A model generated the notes under the pieces. The model did no database searches. It saw only the letters and a list, made by a program, of their open reading frames with translations, and had not been told where the DNA came from. A stretch of 64,000 nucleotides of DNA from Persicimonas caeni (GTDB taxonomy: Bacteria; Myxococcota_A; Bradymonadia; Bradymonadales; Bradymonadaceae), in assembly GCF_006517175.1 (NCBI RefSeq), contig NZ_CP041186.1, positions 806,001-870,000 on the forward strand, in the 5' to 3' direction. A program made the position numbers and the translations under genes. Shown one piece after another: positions 15,640 to 28,096 of the stretch; the first letter of the stretch is position 1; each line of letters starts with the position of its first letter.

Positions 15640-18639
15640 TTGTACCGCATCGTCTTTCTATTTTTCTTCCTGTCGGGATTTACCAGCCTGGTCTTCGAGG
15701 TGTTGTGGGAGCGCATGCTCATGCACATCTTCGGGTCGACGAGCTTCGCGCTGAGCACGCTGCTGACCGCGTTCATGGCGGGGCTGGCCCTGGGAAGCTA
15801 TATCGGCGGGCGCGTGGCCGAGAAGCTCAAGCGCCCCTTGCTGGTCTACGGGCTGCTCGAGGGGAGCATCGGCGCCTATGCGCTGGCGGTGCCCCTTATG
15901 CTCGACCTGCTCCCGTCGGTCTACGGGATGATCTTCGATCACTTCATCGAGGATTTCTACGTCTTCAGCCTGCTTCGCTTCGTGGCCGTCTTCGCCATCT
16001 TGGTCATCCCCACGACCCTGATGGGCGCCACCCTGCCGATCGTGAGTCAGTGGGTCTCTCGCCACCAGAAGATGTTCCAGGGCGGCATCGGGCTGCTGTA
16101 CGGCACCAACACCTTCGGCGCGTGCATGGGCACGCTCTTGGCCGGCTTCATCCTGCTGCCGAGCTTCGGGCTCTCGCTGACCAACACGGTATTCGCCTTT
16201 TCGAACTTCGCGCTGTGCGCGCTGGTCTTCGTCGCCGCCAAGATGGGCCTGAGTGACCTCAAGCCGGGCGAATTCGTCGACCGCGCCGAAGACGTCGAGG
16301 AGCTCGACGAGCTCGAGGGCGCCTCCGAGACGAGCGACAAGATCCCGCACTGGGCCGTCTGGACGGTGTTCGGCCTCTTCGCCCTCGCCGGCGGCATCTC
16401 GATGAGCTACCAGGTGCTGTGGACACGCGCCTACGTCATCATCCTGGGCAGCTCGACCTACTCGTTCACCGTCATTCTGACCGCCTTCCTGGTCGGCCTC
16501 GCCTCGGGTAGCGCGGCGATTTCGCCCTTCTTGAAACGCATCAAACGCCCGGTCTTCTGGCTGGGGCTGACCCAATTCGGCGTCGCCGCCAGCGCGACCG
16601 CCGCGTTCTTCGTGCTCGATCGCCTCCCGGTGTGGCTCTTCGAGCGCTTGCGCGACGATGTCGGCGGGACCACCGAGATCTACGCCTACTACTTCTTCTT
16701 GGTCGGCGTGGTCGTCCTCATCCCCACCTTCTTGCAGGGCATGAGCTTCCCGCTGGTCATCCGCACCGCGGTCCACGAGCGCACGAGCTCGGGCAAGCTC
16801 GTGGGCACGGCCTACGCGTTCAACACCGCCGGCTCGATCATCGGAAGCTTCGCCGCCGGCTTCATCCTGATGCCCTGGCTCGGCCTGAACACCGCCATCG
16901 CGGTCATCATCGCCATCAACCTGTGCGTGGCGGTGAGCCTGGCGGGGCTCGAGTCGTGGCTGAACCCCAAGCGCAATCGCATCATCGCCGTCGCCCTGGC
17001 GGCCACCGTGGCGGTGTCAGGCTACGTGTTCGCCCCGCGCATCGACCCCATCGCGCTGACCCGCGGCATGTTCCGCGTCTACTGGGCGCGAGAGCTGTTC
17101 ACCCCCGAGAAGCTCGCCAAGGACGACCCCGAGCTCGTCTTCTACGAGGATGGCCTCACGGCCACGACCACCGTCGAAAAGCGCGGCGAGCTCGTCACGC
17201 TGAAGGCCAACGGCAAGCCCGAGGCCTCCGACGGCGCCGACATGGCCACCCAGGTGCTCGTAGGCCTGATGCCCTTTGTGGTGCGCTCGGGCGACCCGAA
17301 CCTCGAGATCCGCAACGAAGAGGCCGTCATGGTCGGCTACGGCAGCGGCGTGACCGCCGGCGGAAGCCTGCAGTGGCCGCTGAAGCACCTCGAGGTCATC
17401 GAGATCGAGGCGGCGATGTTCGAGGCGTCGAAGTTCTTCGATCACGTCAACCACCGCCCCCTCGAAGATCCGCGCACCAAGGTCATCGAGAGCGACGGCC
17501 GCAATTACCTCGAGTACACGAACAAGACCTACGACGTCATCGTCTCCGAGCCGTCGAACCCCTGGATCGCCGGGGTCAGCTCGCTCTTTACCGTCGAGCA
17601 CTTCGCCCGCGCCAAGCGCCACCTCAAGCCCGGCGGCGTCTTCGCCCAGTGGGTCCAGCTCTACGAGCTTCGCCCCGAGAACGTGCGCCGCGTCTTCGCC
17701 ACCTTCTTGGAGGTCTTCCCCCACGTGCACGCCTTCAGCTCGATGCCCAAGGGGACCGACCTCATCCTCATCGGCAGCGACGACCCCATCCCGTTGCCCC
17801 CCGGCGGCTACGAGCGCGCCTGGGAGATCGACAGCGTGCGCAAAGAGCTGCAGCGCGTGGGCATCCACCACCCCGACGAGCTGTACGGGCTGATGTTCAT
17901 GAACCAGGCCGAGCTCGAGGAGTTCGCCGAGGGCGCCGAGCTCAACACCGACGACAACGGCCTGCTCGAATTCGAGGCCCCCAAAGACCTCATCCTCTAC
18001 AAAGAGGGCGAGGAGTTCTTCGCCGACCGCTACTACCGCCGCGACGTCTACGGCGACATCCGCCCCTACCTGACCGAGTGGCCCGACGGGCAGGCCTGGA
18101 CGCCCGAGCGCGTCGGCAGCCTGGCGCGCGCCGAGTGGCTCGGCAGCAAGAGGGCCTACGCCAAAAAGCTGCTCGAAGACGCCGGATTCGGCACCGTCGC
18201 CGACCTGCCCGAGCCGATGGCCCCGCCCTACGATGCGCTCGAAGAGATCCACCTCGTGCTCCACGCCTCCTCGCTCGACATGGACGAGGCGATGGTGCGC
18301 ACCTGGCCCGTGCCGCAGTCCGACTTCCACAAGATGGCCATCGACACCATCAGCGGCGGCAAGGAGACCCAGGCGATGATGTATCTGGAGAGCCAAGCGA
18401 CCCCGCCGCGCGGGGGCTACGACGGCGAAAAGGGACTCTTCTACGCCTACCTGCTCACGAAGCGACGCTACTACAAGCACGCCCTCGAGCAGCTCGACGG
18501 CCTCGAAGAGGACGGCGACGAAGAGATCGTCGAGAGCCTGCCGTACCGGCTGTTGCGCGGCTTCGTGGAGACGAAGCGCCTGCACATGAACAAGAGCTAT
18601 CGGGCGTACTTGGAGGCGGGAAAGTCGTTGGTGGAGTAA
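15640..18639 (+). CDS. MFS-like transporter fused to spermidine synthase-like domain
   Basis: 999 residues starting at TTG with GAGGGTG 6 nt upstream. The N-terminal half has about 12 membrane helices, beginning FFFLSGFTSLVFEVLWERML, the conserved opening of this fused family. From about residue 500 follows a spermidine/spermine-synthase-like aminopropyltransferase fold: VMVGYGSGVTAGG, LKHLEVIEIEAAMFEAS, DGRNYLEYTNKTYDVIVSEP. A C-terminal extension of about 280 residues has no known domain. Fused proteins of this type are widespread and their substrate is usually unknown. A 1359-residue frame overlapping it at 16632-20711 is a GC-driven shadow. Confidence 0.85.
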   Translation: MYRIVFLFFFLSGFTSLVFEVLWERMLMHIFGSTSFALSTLLTAFMAGLALGSYIGGRVAEKLKRPLLVYGLLEGSIGAYALAVPLMLDLLPSVYGMIFDHFIEDFYVFSLLRFVAVFAILVIPTTLMGATLPIVSQWVSRHQKMFQGGIGLLYGTNTFGACMGTLLAGFILLPSFGLSLTNTVFAFSNFALCALVFVAAKMGLSDLKPGEFVDRAEDVEELDELEGASETSDKIPHWAVWTVFGLFALAGGISMSYQVLWTRAYVIILGSSTYSFTVILTAFLVGLASGSAAISPFLKRIKRPVFWLGLTQFGVAASATAAFFVLDRLPVWLFERLRDDVGGTTEIYAYYFFLVGVVVLIPTFLQGMSFPLVIRTAVHERTSSGKLVGTAYAFNTAGSIIGSFAAGFILMPWLGLNTAIAVIIAINLCVAVSLAGLESWLNPKRNRIIAVALAATVAVSGYVFAPRIDPIALTRGMFRVYWARELFTPEKLAKDDPELVFYEDGLTATTTVEKRGELVTLKANGKPEASDGADMATQVLVGLMPFVVRSGDPNLEIRNEEAVMVGYGSGVTAGGSLQWPLKHLEVIEIEAAMFEASKFFDHVNHRPLEDPRTKVIESDGRNYLEYTNKTYDVIVSEPSNPWIAGVSSLFTVEHFARAKRHLKPGGVFAQWVQLYELRPENVRRVFATFLEVFPHVHAFSSMPKGTDLILIGSDDPIPLPPGGYERAWEIDSVRKELQRVGIHHPDELYGLMFMNQAELEEFAEGAELNTDDNGLLEFEAPKDLILYKEGEEFFADRYYRRDVYGDIRPYLTEWPDGQAWTPERVGSLARAEWLGSKRAYAKKLLEDAGFGTVADLPEPMAPPYDALEEIHLVLHASSLDMDEAMVRTWPVPQSDFHKMAIDTISGGKETQAMMYLESQATPPRGGYDGEKGLFYAYLLTKRRYYKHALEQLDGLEEDGDEEIVESLPYRLLRGFVETKRLHMNKSYRAYLEAGKSLVE

Positions 18640-18836
18640 CCATGGGATGGCGAGAGGTACGCCTTGCAGGGTTTCGACGCCTTCCCCCAGCTACGGTCGC
18701 GCTACGCGCTCCCTTCGCAAGGGGCTATCAAAAAGGAGATTCCGCCCTTCGGACTCCAGGTGGTGCAGGCCCGGGTTCTAGCAAGGCCTTCGCCACCTGC
18801 GACTCCCTGGCAACTCGCGCCGAAAACGACGCCGAC

Positions 18837-21044
18837 TTACGACAACAAATCCGCGTCCCCCGTCGAACACACGATCAGCGTCGTCGGCAACCCCTCCACG
18901 AATTGGCTGTACGCCTTGTGGAACCCTTCGGCGCGGTCGCCCGTGGGCGGTTTGAAGCCGAGCATCACCAGGTCGGCGTCGCCCGAGGTCTTTTGGAGCT
19001 GCGAGGCGAAGTCGCCGCTTTCGAGCACCAGGTAGTCGGCGTCGAGGCGCGCGGCGTCGAGCAGCTCCTCGAGCTTCGCCTCGGCCTCGGCGGTCGTCTC
19101 GCCGTCGTCGAGCATCTTGATGAGCCGGATCCGCGTGCGCGTCCACTCCCAGTTGTGGGTGAGCAGATATGCCAGGATGACCATCAGCGAGCCGTTTCGC
19201 TGGCCGCGCCACCAGATGTCGATGCGCTCGGGCTCGTCGGGCAGGCCGTGGTCGACCAGGATCACCTGGCTCAGCCCCAGCTCGTGGGCGACGCGCAACT
19301 GGCGGGCGAACTCCTCGTAGTCGCGCGGCCGTCCCGGCCAGCCCGACACGATCATGTTCGGCTTGATGGGGCCGATGGAGTGCGCCTGCAACAACACGCC
19401 CAGACCCTCGCGAAACGAGGGGCTGACGACGACTTCGACGTAGGCCTGGATGTTGTTCTGGTCGACGTACTCCTCGATCTCGGCCTGCACCTTGGCGCGC
19501 TCTTCGAGCTTTTCGTGCACCCGCCCCTCGATGACGTTGACCAGCGTGGTGATGCCGCGGCCGCGGCCCAGCCAGTTGGCGATCTGGGTGAGCGTGAGCC
19601 GCGTCTTGGGGTTGCCCGACAAGACCAGCGCGGTGGGCCGCCAGTTTTTGGGGTGCTGCTCGTAGGTGTCGAGCTTGCTCAGGTTGTTGCGCACCCGCTC
19701 GTAATAAAACCCACGGCGCGCGTCGCCAAAGGTGCTCTGGAGCACGCGGCGCGAGATGAAAAAGTAGATCCCGGTGACCAAAAAGAGCGACACGATCGCG
19801 GCCATCGGGTTGATCAGAAACGCGGCCACCAAACACCCGATGCCGCCCACGAGCCCCGAGCCCCAGTGGAAGAACTTGAAGCGCGGCCGAAACGACGGGT
19901 TGCGGCTAAACTGCTCGATGAACGCCGCGGCGTTGGTCATGCCGTAGGCGAACAAGAAGAACATCGTCAGCACGACCGCCACCGCGTTGAGCGCGCCTCC
20001 GCCGCCGCCCGAGCCGGCCACGAGCAACACCACGATGCCCATGCCGAAGCTCAGCCACAGCCCGCGCCGCGGCTCGTCGCCCTGCGGGGTGCCTTTGGCG
20101 AAGAAGCCGAGCCCCGGAAAGATGTCGTCGCGGGCGAGCGCCTGCAGGATGCGCGGCGCGCCCAAAAGCGAGCCGATGGCGCTCGACAAGGTCGCCGCGA
20201 AGACGCCCGCGATGACCATGAACGCCAGCGGGCCGGCCTGGTTGAGCAGCGAGCCGAACGGGTCGTTGATCAGGTTCTCGCGCAGCGTCGAGCCGCCCGA
20301 GACGATGATGTTGAACAGGTAGACCAAAAAGCCCACCCCGATCGCGGCCAGCGTGCCGCGCGGGATCGAGCGCTCGGGCTCCTTGAGGTCGCCCGACATA
20401 TTCACTCCGGCGTCGATGCCGGTGACCGCCGGGAAGAAGACCGCGAACACCACCCAGAAGCTCGTCCCGTCGGTGTAGGCCGACTCCCAGTTCGCCCGCG
20501 CGATCTCCATGTCGAAGTCCATCACTCCGCCCACCAAAAACGAGCCGATGCTCATCACCAAGATCGACAAGACGACGTACTGGGTTTTGATCGCCCAGCT
20601 GGCCCCGACGTAGTTGATGATGAACAGCACCGTCAGAGTCCCCAGCCCGATGGGCAAGAAATATGGCAACGCCTCGGGAAAGGTGGTCGTGAGCGCCTCG
20701 ACGAAGCCTAGGATGTAGAACGGGACCGCCAGGGCCTGCGCGAAGAAGAGCGCCACGCCGATCGCCCCGCCGAACTCCGGGCCGAGCGAGCGCGAAATCA
20801 AAAAATACGCCCCGCCGCCCTCGACGGTCGTGTTCGTCGAGATCGCCGAGATCGACAGGCCGGTCAAAAACGTGATCGAGGTCGCGATGACCAGGATCAA
20901 GATCGCCGAACCCATGCCCGCCTGCCCGGTCACGAACCCCGAGCGCATGAACATGATCACGCCCAGAATGGTCAGGATTGACGGCGTAAAAACGCCCCCA
21001 AACGTGCCGAACTGGTTGGATGTCTTTTCGACTTGGTCAGCCAT
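18837..21044 (-). CDS. APC-superfamily transporter, SLC12 cation-chloride cotransporter-like
   Basis: 735 residues. About 12 TM helices in the first 470 residues, starting FGGVFTPSILTILGVIMFMR as in Na-K-Cl/K-Cl cotransporters; VEGGGAYFLISRSLGPEFG and FFPAVTGIDAGVNMSGDLK are characteristic. The cytoplasmic C-terminal domain of about 260 residues (FEQ-type, with KPNMIVSGWPGRP and DADYLVLESGD) resembles the regulatory tail of SLC12 proteins rather than a plain amino-acid permease. GGAG 5 nt upstream of ATG. Transported ion or amino acid cannot be decided from sequence. Confidence 0.85.
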   Translation of the reverse strand: MADQVEKTSNQFGTFGGVFTPSILTILGVIMFMRSGFVTGQAGMGSAILILVIATSITFLTGLSISAISTNTTVEGGGAYFLISRSLGPEFGGAIGVALFFAQALAVPFYILGFVEALTTTFPEALPYFLPIGLGTLTVLFIINYVGASWAIKTQYVVLSILVMSIGSFLVGGVMDFDMEIARANWESAYTDGTSFWVVFAVFFPAVTGIDAGVNMSGDLKEPERSIPRGTLAAIGVGFLVYLFNIIVSGGSTLRENLINDPFGSLLNQAGPLAFMVIAGVFAATLSSAIGSLLGAPRILQALARDDIFPGLGFFAKGTPQGDEPRRGLWLSFGMGIVVLLVAGSGGGGGALNAVAVVLTMFFLFAYGMTNAAAFIEQFSRNPSFRPRFKFFHWGSGLVGGIGCLVAAFLINPMAAIVSLFLVTGIYFFISRRVLQSTFGDARRGFYYERVRNNLSKLDTYEQHPKNWRPTALVLSGNPKTRLTLTQIANWLGRGRGITTLVNVIEGRVHEKLEERAKVQAEIEEYVDQNNIQAYVEVVVSPSFREGLGVLLQAHSIGPIKPNMIVSGWPGRPRDYEEFARQLRVAHELGLSQVILVDHGLPDEPERIDIWWRGQRNGSLMVILAYLLTHNWEWTRTRIRLIKMLDDGETTAEAEAKLEELLDAARLDADYLVLESGDFASQLQKTSGDADLVMLGFKPPTGDRAEGFHKAYSQFVEGLPTTLIVCSTGDADLLS

Positions 21045-21198
21045 GGTGTCTCCAAATGGGTGCTACGGACCAAGAATGGCACCCATAGAGTAATCGCGGG
21101 TGGTGCGTCAACGCAGAGCGGACGTGCGCACGGTGGCAGACACCATGTGGGCCTCGATGAGAGGTGATTCTCTCACTGAGGAGTCTAGGTATGAGAAA

Positions 21199-21335
21199 CG
21201 CCTGCTACATAAGCAATTAAAGACATAGGGGCTGCGAGTCGCGACGTGGTTCCAATTCGCAGGTCGGCAATCTGGAACCTCTCGCAACACGCAGCCCCTA
21301 TGTAGCAGGCGTGCGATCTCTGAACGGCATACACC
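21199..21335. repeat. Palindromic repeat unit, copy 1
   Basis: The right part contains an uninterrupted 22-bp block at 21290-21311. Its reverse complement is present on the left at 21199-21236, but split by a 14-bp insertion (21211-21224 approx.). The unit continues into ATCTCTGAACGGCATACAC (about 21317-21335). The same flanks recur at 22619-22720. It fills most of the 294-bp gap between the SLC12-like gene and the next gene; no gene seen in it. Confidence 0.75.
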
Positions 21336-21338
21336 AGC

Positions 21339-22115
21339 TCACGCCCCGACGGGCTCCTCGTCCTCGGTCGGGTTGACGTCGGGGTCGGCGTCAGTCGGAG
21401 CGGCGTCGCCGGACCCGTCGATCTGGCGCAGGCGGGTGGCCAGTTGGTCGGCCAGGTCGTCGCGGCCGGCGAGCCGGTAGACGCGGTCGGCCAGGTCGGC
21501 GGCCAGATCGAAGACCGCGTCGAAGTTGGCCAGCGCGCGGTCGCGTCTGTTGTAGGCGCTGATGAGCTCTTGGCGCTCGGCCTCTACCTGGGCGATGTGG
21601 CCGTCGAGCTCGTCGAGGGCGGGCTGGAGCACGTCGGCGACCGCCTCCGTACGCACGCTGACGCCCAGCGCGTTGGTCGCCTCGGCCGGCTCGGTGCGCA
21701 TCAGATGCACGGCGTTGCCCACGAATTCGCTCAACTCGCTAGGCGTGCGTGGAGTCTTACCGGCGAGGCCATACACCGACACACGCTCGACGCCGAAGGC
21801 CGACTCGATGGAGGGGCGCGTCTGGACAGCGAGGCCGTACAGCTGGTCGACGGCGACGTCGCGTTCCTCACGGGCCGGGTCGTCGTCTTGCATCTCGGCG
21901 GTCAGCTCGAGCGCGGCCTCGCGCACGATTTTGGCCTGGCGATCGAGCTCGTCGGCCGTCTGCTCCTTCATGCCGATAAGCAGGTCTACGTACTCGGGAG
22001 AGACGCGAGTCTGCAGGTCCGGGCGAACCGAGTCACGGTTCGACAACAACACGTCGCGCAGTAAGCTGCCGCGACGCAAGCGGCTCACGGTCTTCTGGGT
22101 GAACTGATTCGTCAT
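21339..22115 (-). CDS. Hypothetical protein, helical, acidic C-terminus
   Basis: 258 residues from MTNQFTQKTVSRLRRG; AGGAG lies 6 nt before this ATG, while the longer reading to 22325 runs into degenerate repeats. Predicted mostly alpha-helical with many Ala, Glu, Asp and Arg (ELDRQAKIVREAALELTAEM). It ends in an Asp/Pro-rich tail. No family recognised. Flanked on both sides by repeat DNA. Confidence 0.65.
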   Translation of the reverse strand: MTNQFTQKTVSRLRRGSLLRDVLLSNRDSVRPDLQTRVSPEYVDLLIGMKEQTADELDRQAKIVREAALELTAEMQDDDPAREERDVAVDQLYGLAVQTRPSIESAFGVERVSVYGLAGKTPRTPSELSEFVGNAVHLMRTEPAEATNALGVSVRTEAVADVLQPALDELDGHIAQVEAERQELISAYNRRDRALANFDAVFDLAADLADRVYRLAGRDDLADQLATRLRQIDGSGDAAPTDADPDVNPTEDEEPVGA

Positions 22116-22618
22116 CGCTGCTCCTGTGGGTTTCGGTGATGGGTTGTGGTGAAAAATGCACAAACACCACGAGCAGCAGGGTGGGTCGATCGACACGGAG
22201 CCGGTGCACGAGGTGCGAGGGCGTCGTCCCGACGCGCTCGTGCCCATGTCCCGAGTGCATGCCCTAGGTCCTGTCGAACTGATGGCCTCCGACCAGGTGA
22301 TCGCGCACATTTTCGGCCGAGGCATGCCTTTGCACCCGGTGCAAACGCATCCTCCAGCGGAAACGATGCTCTTACACCAGGGCCAAGGCCGTCATCTGAG
22401 GGAGACGGCGCATTCGCACCTGAAACATCGCCTCGCCTCGCTCGGCTCGACGCCTGCGCACGTGGCACAGGGCCTTCGTGTCACCAGACCAACGGGATTA
22501 CACTCCCACCACAATACTGCTCGTAGTTCGCCCAAGATACGCCAAGAGCGTCGTGTGCGTCTAGTGAAGCCTCGGAGACGTAACGCACACGGTCTCTGAC
22601 ACCGTGTCCGCCTGCAAC
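22116..22618. repeat. Gene-free region with degenerate tandem repeats (about 39-45 bp period)
   Basis: Between about 22170 and 22480 the sequence shows diverged units of the form GATGC-TTTGCACC-GGTGCAAACGCATCCTC (clearest at 22322-22400). Both strands translate to similar Ala-Pro-Gly-Ala-rich peptides (for example HAFAPGANASSS on plus), which suggests near-palindromic repeats rather than coding. No ribosome-binding site or convincing gene is present. Confidence 0.55.
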
Positions 22619-22696
22619 CTGGAACCTCTCGCAACACGCAGCCCCTATGTTTTTAACGCCCGCAGTTCAGGGCGCCTTATATAGCAGGCGTGCGAT
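22619..22696. repeat. Palindromic repeat unit, copy 2, with a 31-bp insertion
   Basis: The segment GGAACCTCTCGCAACACGCA at 22621-22640 and the following bases match copy 1 (21274 onward). The 22-bp block is interrupted after CCCCTATGT by about 31 bp (22651-22681), which itself forms a small hairpin (CGCCC/GGGCG). TAGCAGGCG resumes at 22682. Confidence 0.75.
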
Positions 22697-22768
22697 CTCT
22701 GAACGGCGTACACTCCCAAGCTCTGAACGGCGTACACTCCCAAGCTCTGAACGGCGTACACTCCCAAG
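22697..22768. repeat. Three exact 24-bp tandem repeats
   Basis: Units at 22697-22720, 22721-22744 and 22745-22768 all begin CTCTGAACGGCGTACACTCC. A single copy of the start of this unit sits at the equivalent place of repeat copy 1. They end 22 bp before the histidine kinase stop codon. Confidence 0.95.
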
Positions 22769-22790
22769 CGAGAAACTCTCGCATTTACAC

Positions 22791-24239
22791 TCAGTCGACC
22801 GCCCGGAACCGCAATAACCAGTGCGCCCCGCCCGGGCCGGCGACATACTCGAGCGCCCCGCCCTGCTTGCGCATCAATTTCTCGGTGATGAACAGCCCGA
22901 GTCCGTGGCCGGCCCGGGAGTCGGCGGCGAAGGGGACGAAGAGTTCGGAAGGATCGGCGTCGATGCCGTCGCCGTCGTCCTCGATGTGAACGACGACCTG
23001 GTCGACGGGGCCCGAGGTGCCCAGCGGCTCGCGGACACTCTCCAAGCGCACCGAGAGCGTGCTCGCGCTGCTATGACGCACGACGTTGCTGAACAGATTG
23101 TCGAGCACGCGCGCGCAAGCCACCTTGTCGCCTCGCACCGCCCAGCGCGCGTCGCCGGGGTCGAACTCCACGCGGACGCCGGCCTCGGCGAGCCGGCCGG
23201 CGAAGCGCTCCAGGCTATCGGCGACGGCGGCGTCGAGCGCGATGCGCGCCGAGATGATCTCTTCGGATTGGGTGCGCGCGGCGCGCAGCAGCCCGTCGTA
23301 TAGCCCACTGAGCCGGCGGGCGTCGGCCAGGGCGCGCTCGAGGGCCTCGCGGTACTCTTCGGGGCTGCGCTCGCGGCGCAGGGTCAACTCGAGCTCGCCC
23401 TGCAGCGCGGTCAGTGGGGTGCGCAGTTCGTGGGCGGCCTCGGCGATAAAGCGGTTCTGGACCTGCACCATCCGGTTGAGCCGGCGCACGAGGTCGCGCA
23501 CCGTGGCCGCCAGGGCGGCGAGTTCGCTCGGGGCGGAGTCGGCGACCGCGAGCTGGCGCTCGAGCTCGGCGTCGTCGAGGTCGGCGGCGCGCTCGGTGAT
23601 CTGCTCGCAGGTCGCGCTCAGCGCGCCCAGGTCCGTACTCAGCCGCCGCGACACCAGCCACGCGGCCAGCAACACCACGCCCAACAGCACGAGCGCCAAC
23701 AGCACCACCACCCAGGCGGTCCGATACACCGACGCGTGCACCATCTCGTCGTGCACGCCGGCCACGAAGACCAGCGGCGAACCGTCGGGGCGCCGGGCGA
23801 CGAACCACGCCGCGCGCAGCCGAGGCTCGGCGAGGGCGTCGGTGTGAAAGAGACGCTGGTCCCCCAGCTTCAACTTGTCGGTGCACCAACTCCGAGGCAC
23901 CCGTTGGACGGTAATATTGTCGGTCGCGGCCAACACTCGGCAGTCGGCGTCGAAGGCCAGCGCGTACTTGTCGGCGATCTCGCCGCGCAGGGTCGGCAGC
24001 GTCACCGACATGTCGTGGACGTGGACGCCGTGCTCGAGCTCGCTGATCACCCCATCGGCCTCGGTCCGCGCGATCTGTAAGAGCAATTGGCCGGTCTGCT
24101 GGTGAATCTGGACGTGGAAGGTGTAGAGCAGCCCGGCGGCGAACAAGAGGATGGCCAGCCCCGTGATCCAGGTCACGGTGACCATGACGACACGCTGCAT
24201 CGACGGACGATCGGCTGATGGGCGCCGGGAGTCACTCAT
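22791..24239 (-). CDS. Sensor histidine kinase (CzcS/CusS type)
   Basis: 482 residues from MSDSRRPSAD. TM1 at about 17-41 and TM2 at about 175-197 bracket a periplasmic sensor of roughly 130 residues. A HAMP-like region precedes the H-box FIAEAAHELRTPLTAL with phospho-acceptor His270. N-box RVLDNLFSNVVRHSS, G1 DDGDGI and G2 GHGLGLFI complete the ATPase domain. The start overlaps the end of the response-regulator gene by 8 bp. Last gene of the efflux operon, so it probably senses the exported metal in the periplasm. Confidence 0.93.
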   Translation of the reverse strand: MSDSRRPSADRPSMQRVVMVTVTWITGLAILLFAAGLLYTFHVQIHQQTGQLLLQIARTEADGVISELEHGVHVHDMSVTLPTLRGEIADKYALAFDADCRVLAATDNITVQRVPRSWCTDKLKLGDQRLFHTDALAEPRLRAAWFVARRPDGSPLVFVAGVHDEMVHASVYRTAWVVVLLALVLLGVVLLAAWLVSRRLSTDLGALSATCEQITERAADLDDAELERQLAVADSAPSELAALAATVRDLVRRLNRMVQVQNRFIAEAAHELRTPLTALQGELELTLRRERSPEEYREALERALADARRLSGLYDGLLRAARTQSEEIISARIALDAAVADSLERFAGRLAEAGVRVEFDPGDARWAVRGDKVACARVLDNLFSNVVRHSSASTLSVRLESVREPLGTSGPVDQVVVHIEDDGDGIDADPSELFVPFAADSRAGHGLGLFITEKLMRKQGGALEYVAGPGGAHWLLRFRAVD

Positions 24240-24975
24240 CGTCGTGCTCCTGCTGCTCGTCGAGTTCATCTTGTTTGGTGAATTCATCCTGGGGACGCAA
24301 CCGATACCCACGCCCGCGCACGGTCTGGATGACCGACTCGGCGTTGTCGGCGAGGTCGTCGGGGTCGAGTTTGTTGCGCAGGTAGCGCACATAAACATCG
24401 ACGACGTTGGTAGTCGGGTCGTGCGACATCCCCCAGACCCGATCGAGGATGCGCGCCCTTCCGAGCGTCTCGCCGCGGTGCTTGAGGAAGTGATCGAGCA
24501 GCTCGAACTCGCGGCCGGTCAGCTCGAAGTCTTCGCCGCCGCGCGACACCGAACGGCTGCGCAAGTCGACCCGGGCGGAGCCGACCTGCACCAGGTGAGG
24601 GGCGGTGCCCGTGGTGTGGGCGCGGCGGGTCTGCGCGCGCAGCCGGGCGAGCAACTCCTCGAAGCTGAACGGTTTTTCGATGTAGTCGTCGGCGCCGGAG
24701 TCGAGGGCGAGCACCGTGGCGTCGACGCCGGTGCGCGCGGTGAGCATGATCACCGGGGCGCTCATGCCCGCCTCGCGCCAGTGGCGAAGCACGGTCAGCC
24801 CGTCGGCGTCGGGCAGCATCCAGTCGAGTAAGACGACGTCGTAGGGCTGGGCCAGGCCCTGCGCCTCGGCGTCGGCGGCCGTCTCGCACAGATCGACCTT
24901 GTAGCCCTCCTCGCGCAACCCGCGATAGAGGAACTGCCCGACGCGTTCATCGTCCTCGACTATCAGTACCAGCAT
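24232..24975 (-). CDS. OmpR/PhoB-family response regulator (CzcR/CusR type)
   Basis: 247 residues. Receiver domain with acidic pocket EDD (8-9) and phospho-acceptor Asp51 in VVLLDWMLPDADG; conserved T and K in MLTARTG and IEKPFSF. The C-terminal winged helix includes LTGREFELLDHFLKHRGE and VDVYVRYLRNKLD, ending TVRGRGYRL. A charged tail of about 18 residues follows. Lies 14 bp after the RND pump gene and is coupled to the kinase; probable activator of the operon. Confidence 0.95.
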   Translation of the reverse strand: MLVLIVEDDERVGQFLYRGLREEGYKVDLCETAADAEAQGLAQPYDVVLLDWMLPDADGLTVLRHWREAGMSAPVIMLTARTGVDATVLALDSGADDYIEKPFSFEELLARLRAQTRRAHTTGTAPHLVQVGSARVDLRSRSVSRGGEDFELTGREFELLDHFLKHRGETLGRARILDRVWGMSHDPTTNVVDVYVRYLRNKLDPDDLADNAESVIQTVRGRGYRLRPQDEFTKQDELDEQQEHDDE

Positions 24976-24989
24976 CTACGTCTCACGTT

Positions 24990-28064
<3,075 letters not shown>

Positions 28065-28096
28065 ACTGATTTCCTATCCGGCAGTGTTCCGGGCAG

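Noticed and set aside
18640..18836. Gene in the gap between the MFS-synthase fusion and the SLC12-like gene
   Set aside because: Frames are open only by GC bias and lack start signals; I see only weak short inverted words.
16632..20711. 1359-residue plus-strand open frame
   Set aside because: It overlaps two well-supported genes (MFS-synthase fusion and SLC12-like transporter) in another frame or strand and has Arg/His/Ala-rich low-complexity content typical of shadows in GC-rich DNA.
22637..22690. Possible integron attC site or phage attachment site
   Set aside because: The short hairpin lacks the RYYYAAC/GTTRRRY core boxes, and there is no integrase in the window.
22697..22768. Possible CRISPR array
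   Set aside because: Three units are directly adjacent with no spacers, and no cas genes are present.
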